A DNA stretch of 16,703 bases from Candidatus Pullichristensenella stercoripullorum (GTDB taxonomy: Bacteria > Bacillota > Clostridia > Christensenellales > Aristaeellaceae), in contig DVGE01000262.1 of the NCBI GenBank assembly GCA_018712885.1, positions 1 to 16,703 on the forward strand, read 5' to 3'. Below are positions 12,301 through 16,703 of the stretch, one piece after another. The notes beneath the pieces were generated by a model. The model was not told the origin of the DNA and made no database searches. It saw only the letters and a list, made by a program, of their open reading frames with translations. Position 1 is the first letter of the stretch. The number at the start of each line of letters is the position of its first letter. A program made the translations under genes and the position numbers.

Positions 12301-15300
12301 CGGGCTGAATATCGGCGCCATCAGCGTCGGCGTGGGCACGCTCGTTTCCGTGGACCGCGCGCAGAACCTCGCTGCCGTCGAAAACGGCGACCTTAAGGCA
12401 AACTCCCTGCAAGTCATCGCGCAGGCGGATCCCCTCGATGGGGAGAACGCGGCCAGCGTCGAACTCGTGCAGGGCGCGGGCACGCTCGTTGGCGCGGGCG
12501 TCAACGTGGCCGTGGCCTACGCGCGCGTGGAGAACACCGCCAGCGCCAATCTGATAAACCTCGAACTGTCGGGCGATCTGCGCGTGCTCGCGGAAGGTTC
12601 GGCCAACGCCGAAGCCAGCATCGTCAACGGCCCCAACATCCACGGCGTCGCCATCGGCGTGATGACCGGCTACGCCTACGCGCAGGGCGCATATGCGGCC
12701 CGCCTGACGCTGCCCGGCGGCGGCAACGCGCGCACGGACGGCATCGAGGTATCGGCCAACGTCAGGGCCAACGCCAACGCCGTGGTCGAGCCGTCCCTGG
12801 GCGGCGTGGAACTGGGCGCGGCCGCCGTCAAGGTCAACATCGCCATCGCCAGCGTCTCCACCGAAGTCACCGCCGCCATCGCCCGCGCGGGCGAGGGGAC
12901 GCTCCCCGTCCTCAACGCCGCGGGCGGCGTAGTTGTGCGCGCGGAATTGAACGCCGGCGCGGATGCCAACGTGACCACCGCCAAGCTCGTCTTTGAAACC
13001 GTCAATATCGCCGTCAACGTCTCCTCCGCCAAGCTCTCCGGCACGCAAAAGGCGCTGGTGGAGAACGTGCAGCTGACCGCGCCCTCGCTTACTGTGACCT
13101 CGCTGCTCGATCAGAACGGCGGCACGGGCGCGCAGGCGCTGGTCGGCGCGTCCGGCGGCGCGAACGTCACCCTGCAGATGGGCGGCGTGGCCGCCAACAC
13201 CGCCACCGCCCGCAACGCGCAGGAAAGCGCCGCCCGCGTCTTTGCCAGCATGCTGAATATCACCGGCGATCTCGACATCGAGACGCTCGGCAAGGTGCGC
13301 GCCGTGGCCGACGTGGAGAGCGGCACCACCGTCACGCTCCTCAACGTGGCGCTGATGCAGACCATCGCCCGCGCCGAGGCCGGCCTCTCCGCGCAACTCG
13401 AACTGGGCGGGGCCACGTTCAAGGCGGGCACGCTCACCGTGCGCGTCAATTACAACGACGAAGCCACCGCCAAGGTCGCCCCCGGCGGCTCGGCGGCGGA
13501 CGTCTCGCTCGGAAGCCTTACTGCCAACACTGCCACGGCGGACGCGGACACCGCCGCGCAGGCCGGCATCGGTGGCAACGGCGCGCTCACCGTCGCGGGC
13601 AAGGCTACTGTCTCCGCCATCGGCGCGGGCGGGGCCACGGCGGAAGGCCGCACCGTCAAGGTGGACGTCACCGCCCTGCGCATCACCGTCAATACGGCGG
13701 TGGCCAACGCCGCAGGCCTGCTCGACGCGCGCATCACCGGCAACGCCGTCTACGACCTCGGCAGCCTCGAAGTGCTCAGCCAGTACAAGGGCGAGGGCGC
13801 GAAGGCCACCGTCGGCGGCCTGGCCATGGGCGGCGGCGCCAGCGTCAGCCTGCTCGGCAATGTCAACACCAACGTGGCCAACGCCGCGGCCAACATCCAA
13901 ACCAGCGCCGCCATCCGCGGCGGCATGACCATCACCGCGCGCGACGGGCTGAGCGTGCAGGCGGTCAGCGCGGGCAAGGCCAGCGCCGAGGCGCTCGCCT
14001 CCAGCGTCAACGTGAACCTCCTCGGCATCGGCAACCTCCACGCCGACGGCTCCGTGCGCGGCTCCACCACCGCCGAACTCACCGCGCGGCAGGTGGACGT
14101 GCTCGCGGGCGACGCCGTCGTTTCCGCCAAAGACACGCCCAGCCTCCACGTGCTTTCCCAGCTTCCCGGCGTCAGCGTCAGCGTTATCTCCGTCAACGTC
14201 GCCACGGCGGAGGGCCGCATCGGCGAGGAGAACAGCACGCAAAGAAACAGCGCGCGCGCCCAAGTGGGCGATGGAACGACGCTCAACGTCCACGATGGCG
14301 ATTTCAGCCTGCTCGCCGCCAACGAGCCGGCGAAGAACGAGATCGTCATAGACAACGGCCTCAACGTCGGCCTTGTCAACGTCACGGTGAGCTGCGCGGG
14401 CACGGAAACCTATCTGGAAACCGCAGCCACCGTCGGCAAGGGCGCGAACATCAAGGCCGTGGGCGCCTACACGCAGCTTGCGCAGGACAAGCCCAACGCC
14501 GCCACGCGCGCCAGCGGTTCTTCCATCGGCATCGGCATCAGCGCCGACAACTACTTTGCCGAGAACATCGCCGTCAGCGCCGTGTGCGCCACCGTCGGCG
14601 AGGGCGCGAACATACAGGCTCTGAACGGCATCCGCGTGGAGGCCGTCTCCGACGCCGTGCTCAGCGCCATCACCGACGCCGACCAGGGCGGCGTGTTCAC
14701 CGAGGGCGTACTCAAGTCGCGCAACGCCGTGGAGCGCGAATTGCGCACAGAGCTTGGCCGCGACGTCACGCTCTATACGCTGGGCGGCGACATCCACGTG
14801 CGCGTCACCTCCGGCCAGCACGACAGCATCACCACGCGGACGCTCGACTCCGCCGCGCAGCTGATCGGCATTTCCGACGTGCGCGCGAATACCACCATCA
14901 CCACCAAACAGTACATCGACCTCTATCCCGGCCTGCACGTCGAAAACCTCACCGGCGACGTCTACATCGTCGCCACGGCGGGCGCGGACAAGATCGAGAA
15001 CTACTCCGAGAACCGCACCAGCGCCGCTTACGCTTCCCAGACCGGCAAGGCGGAAACGACGCTCGACCTCACCACCCACATCGTCTTCAACGACGAGGGC
15101 ACGGAGCCGGAGCAGTTCGTCTTCATCGGCCGCGACCTCTGGTTCTTCAACTGGCTCAACGAGATCGATGTCAAAAACGAGCTGTATATCAGCAACGCGG
15201 GCTTCTCCGGCAGCATCTATCCCACCAACACGGTGCTGATCGATCTTGACATGCTGCTGGACGTCTGGTACGGCAAGACTGTGGCCAACGGCGGCATTCG

Positions 15301-16703
15301 CTACCTCAATATGGGCTACCACGAGGACTACAACGCGCCGGGCAGCATGCGCTTTGACAACCACGCGCGCCTTGATCTGCCGCTTCTCTCCCTCTCTGCG
15401 CTGCGGGCGATGATCGAGGGCGGCAATCAGAACACCGTGGTCAGCTTTGAAGGCAGTCTCCATACCTACACGCACAAGACCCGCAACCTCTTCACCGTGG
15501 GCGACGATTGCGAGACCCTCACCGGCTTCCTGGGAGAGGAAAGCAGCGGCATGCTCCGACGCTCGGATATCGAGTACACGCTCCTGGGCAGCGACAGCTT
15601 CAAGTACAGCGTCTTTAACTCCTTCGATGACGGCGTGAACAACAGCCTCATCCACGATTACGCGGACTTCCCCTGGCTGGGCATCCCGCAGATGCTCGAG
15701 GAGGAAGGCCCGGTGATCGTGGACATCACCGACGATGGCGTGACCGTCACCGGCGATACCGACGGCATCATCCGTGCCGCCTACGACGCCACCGCCGGCG
15801 CGTGGGTGTTCGAGCCCATCGTCAAGGACATCTACGAGGGCATGATCATCGAGAGCTTCCTGCCCGAGGACATCATCATCGTCAACCGCAGCCGCTCGGA
15901 TCTCATCCTCCAGGGCATCGCCTTCGCGGGCGATGTGATGGGTTCAAGCTCGGTGAAGATCGTCTCCGGCCGCGATACCGACCTCTACATATGGGGCGAC
16001 ATCGCCCAGCGCATCGACCACCCCGACGCGCCGGACGGCCACTACTCCCTCTATGAGCAGGTCACCTGGTGGGGCCCCGAGGGCGGGCGCCTCTATCAGG
16101 GCCGCAAAAACGACATAAGCATTACCATCGACGGCGACGGCCGGTATACGCGCACGGGCGAGGGCAGCGAGAGTATCGAAATATCCGCTTCCCCGGACGC
16201 CTACACGCTCAAAAACATACTGCAAAACGCCGCCAACGTGGTCAGCATCCGCGGCCAGATGACGCTTGAGAACTGCCTGGAACACGTCATCTACAACGGC
16301 GGCCACGTCACCATCACCAACAACACCGCAAAAGACCTCATCTTCGAGGACGCGGGTTTTGGCGGCGGCTCCTTTGTCCAGTACATCGGCAAAAACCACT
16401 ATCAGGTCATCACCGAACCCAGCGATTCCAGCTTCCGCGTCATCAACAACGCCGGCGGTGCTCTGCACTTGCGCGGCGACGTGACCACCAAGCGCTTCGA
16501 GGCCGTCTGGAACGGCGCTTCCGGCGATTTCACCCAGCAGGCGGGCACGACCATCCACGCAGACCGCATCGCCATCCGCAACGCCGCCAACATCGGAACG
16601 GAAGCGGAGAGACTCAACGTCTCCGTGCTGCCGGACGGCGTCGAGGCCCTCGAAGCCTCCGGCGACATCTGGGCGACGCTGGCGCTGCGCGCCTCCGGCT
16701 ACG
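2..16703 (+). CDS. Giant LktA-like filamentous adhesin / beta-solenoid repeat protein, partial at both ends
   Basis: One frame is open for the whole window: 5,567 codons with no stop, start or terminator, so the full protein exceeds half a megadalton. It is dominated by Ala, Gly, Val, Asp, Asn and Thr, with only about eight Cys (residues 1384, 1790, 1819, 3804, 4798, 4862, 5170, 5425), as expected for a secreted or surface protein. The core is a diverged tandem repeat of about 53-57 residues with a signature like VGVGASVAVNVLKNSV, then an [VIL]GD-type turn and a strand such as SGDVRVAAQS. This is the pattern of LktA-type filamentous adhesins, which are secreted, elongated and involved in host contact or toxicity. 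Family assignment rests on remembered repeat pattern, not a search. Function in adhesion is inference. No signal peptide, LPxTG motif, S-layer domain or autotransporter barrel is visible; these would lie outside the window. A generic hemagglutinin-like or structural surface fibre is the main alternative. Confidence 0.9.
563..1096 (+). other. N-terminal beta-helix-like module of the giant protein
   Basis: After the disordered linker, folded sequence begins near residue 188 (AAGSATLTINGVSVGG). A predicted helix (NNAIRNALLGAVEHLRTNY, residues 214-232) is followed by strand and turn DILVTVGEGTYEGGVDLG (241-258). A helix followed by a V.V..GTY.GGV strand is how many right-handed beta-helix domains of the pectate-lyase type start. 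Later strands such as ISIVAEDA and AVIEGDLIFDGFNT (residues 288-326) fit the same fold. This may cap or nucleate the long solenoid. No catalytic residues were recognised, so a structural role is more likely than an enzyme. Fold call is inference from pattern. Confidence 0.5.
1103..1741 (+). other. Segment with five GxGxD (RTX-like) turns
   Basis: Five G-x-G-x-D motifs occur at residues 373-377 (GDGDD), 458-462 (GAGDD), 501-505 (GEGAD), 546-551 (GGAGDD) and 574-578 (GDGFD). Each follows a beta strand such as EVIVDT, RVTVNT, VVIDL, RISID or DVHIAA. The best copies continue with a hydrophobic strand (TVALTV, TIFVDT), as in the GGxGxDxUx nonapeptide of RTX proteins, where Asp and backbone carbonyls bind calcium. 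Spacings of 85, 43, 46 and 27 residues are irregular, so this is not a classical RTX parallel beta-roll. It may be a set of solenoid turns with Asp-rich loops. Calcium binding is plausible but inferred. Confidence 0.55.
2099..4393 (+). repeat. Beta-repeat segment A (irregular units)
   Basis: Residues about 700-1465. It opens with filamentous-hemagglutinin-like strands (LNVFIIAPQIEVSGEVVGEN, residues 722-741) and becomes LktA-type from about residue 940 (KTIVSGSASVVSAGDLRVDA). Recognisable unit cores are FNEVSALIDTSGG (near 1116), FSHDVSAIIQNG (1188), VRNEARLKS (1246), IGVDVSAVIEDG (1321) and FNDSATADVL (1432). Spacings of 58 to 111 residues show that loops of variable length interrupt the basic unit more often than in the main array. 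A predicted beta-solenoid with extruded loops is the simplest reading. No enzymatic motif was recognised. Confidence 0.7.
4394..4636 (+). other. Ser/Thr/Gly-rich then charged hinge within the giant protein
   Basis: Residues about 1465-1545 are low in hydrophobic residues. A Thr/Gly/Ser stretch (RPATTTTGGGSSSEPSSTT, residues 1472-1490) is followed by a Lys/Asp/Glu-rich stretch (DVKDQADKQADEALARGGK, 1511-1529), then beta sequence resumes at about 1550. This looks like a flexible tether joining two rigid solenoid sections, or a long surface loop. Nothing suggests a protease site or glycosylation sequon with certainty. Confidence 0.6.
4952..5821 (+). other. Helical insertion domain (about 290 residues) interrupting the beta-repeat array
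   Basis: Residues about 1651-1940 differ sharply from the surrounding beta repeats. They contain amphipathic helices rich in Glu, Leu, Arg, Tyr and Trp (EDAQALEKAYEDLVSFLARN from 1655, WTEEERARIAGYVDEL at 1705, TLSSEDQAALNEYLG from 1826, NMKAIREMIVDEAIAQM from 1847, TYTALIELLGARFG from 1923). It holds five Trp, which the neighbouring repeats nearly lack, and two of the protein's rare Cys (1790 and 1819). LktA-type units resume right after it (VGVAGAVAITVADARSEATV, 1961-1980). It could be a folded domain displayed on the side of the fibre, for example for ligand binding. I do not recognise its family. Confidence 0.7.
6722..7036 (+). other. Non-repeat interruption 1 in the main array (Lys/Ser/Ala-rich)
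   Basis: Residues about 2241-2345 break the repeat rhythm. They carry a helix-like stretch (IDRVLEKFRLGLNY, from 2244), a basic polar segment (KSTANLKKASESIPLSNN, 2305-2322) and an Ala/Ser/Gly-rich tail, before a repeat unit returns at about 2348 (TLNIAAAIGVAYNNHAAL). Lys is more frequent than in the flanking units. A surface loop or small domain on the solenoid is likely; no family was recognised. Confidence 0.5.
7673..7897 (+). other. Non-repeat interruption 2 in the main array (acidic, aromatic-containing)
   Basis: Residues about 2558-2632. The stretch contains RREHIDESQYRFPFDVSDLF (from 2558), a strand pair around NLTIDNDISNVTDLKFETTI and a helix-like DSILDVLDMLNYLATVDYYV (2613-2632). 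Its Asp, Tyr and Phe content is unlike the flanking Ala/Gly-rich units. The repeat ladder skips from about 2534 to 2658 here, one unit plus about 70 extra residues. It is probably an extruded loop or mini-domain. Confidence 0.5.
10430..10858 (+). other. Non-repeat interruption 3 in the main array (acidic, Gly/Ala-rich, about 140 residues)
   Basis: Residues about 3477-3619. A helix-like start (KLQQDARDALIMQYGANGG, from 3479) leads into LDIDALMDTFASGNAAAREA (3503-3522) and then an acidic, Gly/Thr-rich and probably disordered stretch (VDVTGGYVSEEFATATGDKT, 3570-3589). The repeat resumes at about 3613 (SVFAAGDIRVTADQ). It is the longest interruption of the main array, and its soluble, charged character suggests surface exposure. 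A second small Gln-rich insert (QQDQQTGQAQSVTKGL, 3685-3700) lies nearby. Confidence 0.55.
14882..16703 (+). other. Aromatic-rich C-terminal region of the visible protein, incomplete
   Basis: From about residue 4961 the Ala/Gly-rich repeat rhythm gives way to sequence rich in Tyr, Trp, Phe, Asp and Ile: TTKQYIDLYPGLHVENLTG (4966-4984), FIGRDLWFFNWLNEIDVKNE (5041-5060), YIWGDIAQRIDH (5329-5340), VTWWGPEGGRLYQGR (5354-5368). Short strand-turn motifs persist (GDVYIVA, GHVTITNN, GDFTQQAGTTIHAD), and the last residues IGTEAERLNVSVLPDGVEAL plus SGDIWATL resemble turns of filamentous-hemagglutinin-type beta-helices. This region could be a distinct functional or ligand-binding part before further beta-helix that continues past the window. 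No catalytic motif, anchor or beta-barrel was recognised. Confidence 0.6.

Larger units (their letters stand above)
5822..14860 (+). repeat. Main beta-repeat array, units of about 53-57 residues (LktA-type tandem repeats)
   Basis: Residues about 1941-4950. Each unit has an Ala/Gly-rich strand (like GVGATVVVQVLKNSV), a turn with [VIL]G, and a strand like GDVRVAAQS. Aligning equivalent positions in consecutive units gives residues 2658, 2718, 2775, 2831, 2887, 2942, 2998, 3053, 3133, 3208, 3262, 3314, 3368, 3421. Most spacings are 52-60; the two long ones contain small inserts (for example Gly/Ala/Glu-rich 3151-3180). The same ladder continues later (about 3955, 4008, 4066, 4120, 4174). Allowing for interruptions, about 45 units fit here. 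Copies are strongly diverged, so they are old rather than recent duplications, which also argues against assembly collapse. Such repeats are expected to stack as a long rigid beta-solenoid fibre. Unit counts are approximate, made by eye. Confidence 0.8.

Noticed and set aside
14584..15249. 221-codon + strand frame rich in Arg and His
   Set aside because: Out-of-frame shadow of the giant gene; Arg/His/Gly composition is typical of a shifted frame in GC-rich DNA.
11351..15655. 1,434-codon open frame on the - strand
   Set aside because: Same codon-aligned shadow; it ends exactly at a sense TCA codon and has no sign of its own start region.

Overview
The window lies entirely inside one giant protein-coding gene on the + strand. 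The frame whose codons begin at positions 2, 5, 8 and so on runs from the first bases to the last with no stop: 5,567 codons, with neither start nor stop codon inside the window. I translated the frame across the window; codon choice and the protein repeat pattern stay coherent throughout, so I see no frameshift or assembly break. No second gene, RNA gene, mobile element, CRISPR array, promoter or terminator could be supported, and there is no intergenic DNA.

The product is a very large, Ala/Gly/Val-rich, cysteine-poor protein that looks extracellular. It resembles giant filamentous adhesins of the Fusobacterium leukotoxin LktA type, which are built from tandem repeats of about 53 residues and predicted to form a long beta-solenoid. 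From N to C (window residue = (nt-2)/3+1) it has: a Pro/Glu/Thr-rich repeat linker (residues 1-115) and Ala/Pro/Gln-rich continuation (to about 185); a compact beta-helix-like module (about 188-365); a segment with five GxGxD motifs that recall RTX calcium-binding turns (about 368-580); irregular beta-repeat segment A (about 700-1465); a Ser/Thr/Gly then charged hinge (about 1466-1545); two beta units; a helical insertion of about 290 residues (about 1651-1940); the main beta-repeat array (about 1941-4950) with at least three further non-repeat interruptions; and an aromatic-rich C-terminal region (about 4960-5567) that is still open at the window edge. A secretion signal, transporter partner or cell-wall/outer-membrane anchor would have to lie outside the window.

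The organism is a high-GC bacterium (about two thirds G+C by eye, with strong GCC/GGC/GTC/ATC codon preference). The family is known from anaerobic host-associated bacteria, so a gut or oral anaerobe is plausible, but the window holds no taxonomic marker. Very long open frames on the - strand (up to 1,443 codons) are a by-product of this codon bias: the sense gene almost never uses TTA, CTA or TCA, the only codons that put stops into the codon-aligned antisense frame.
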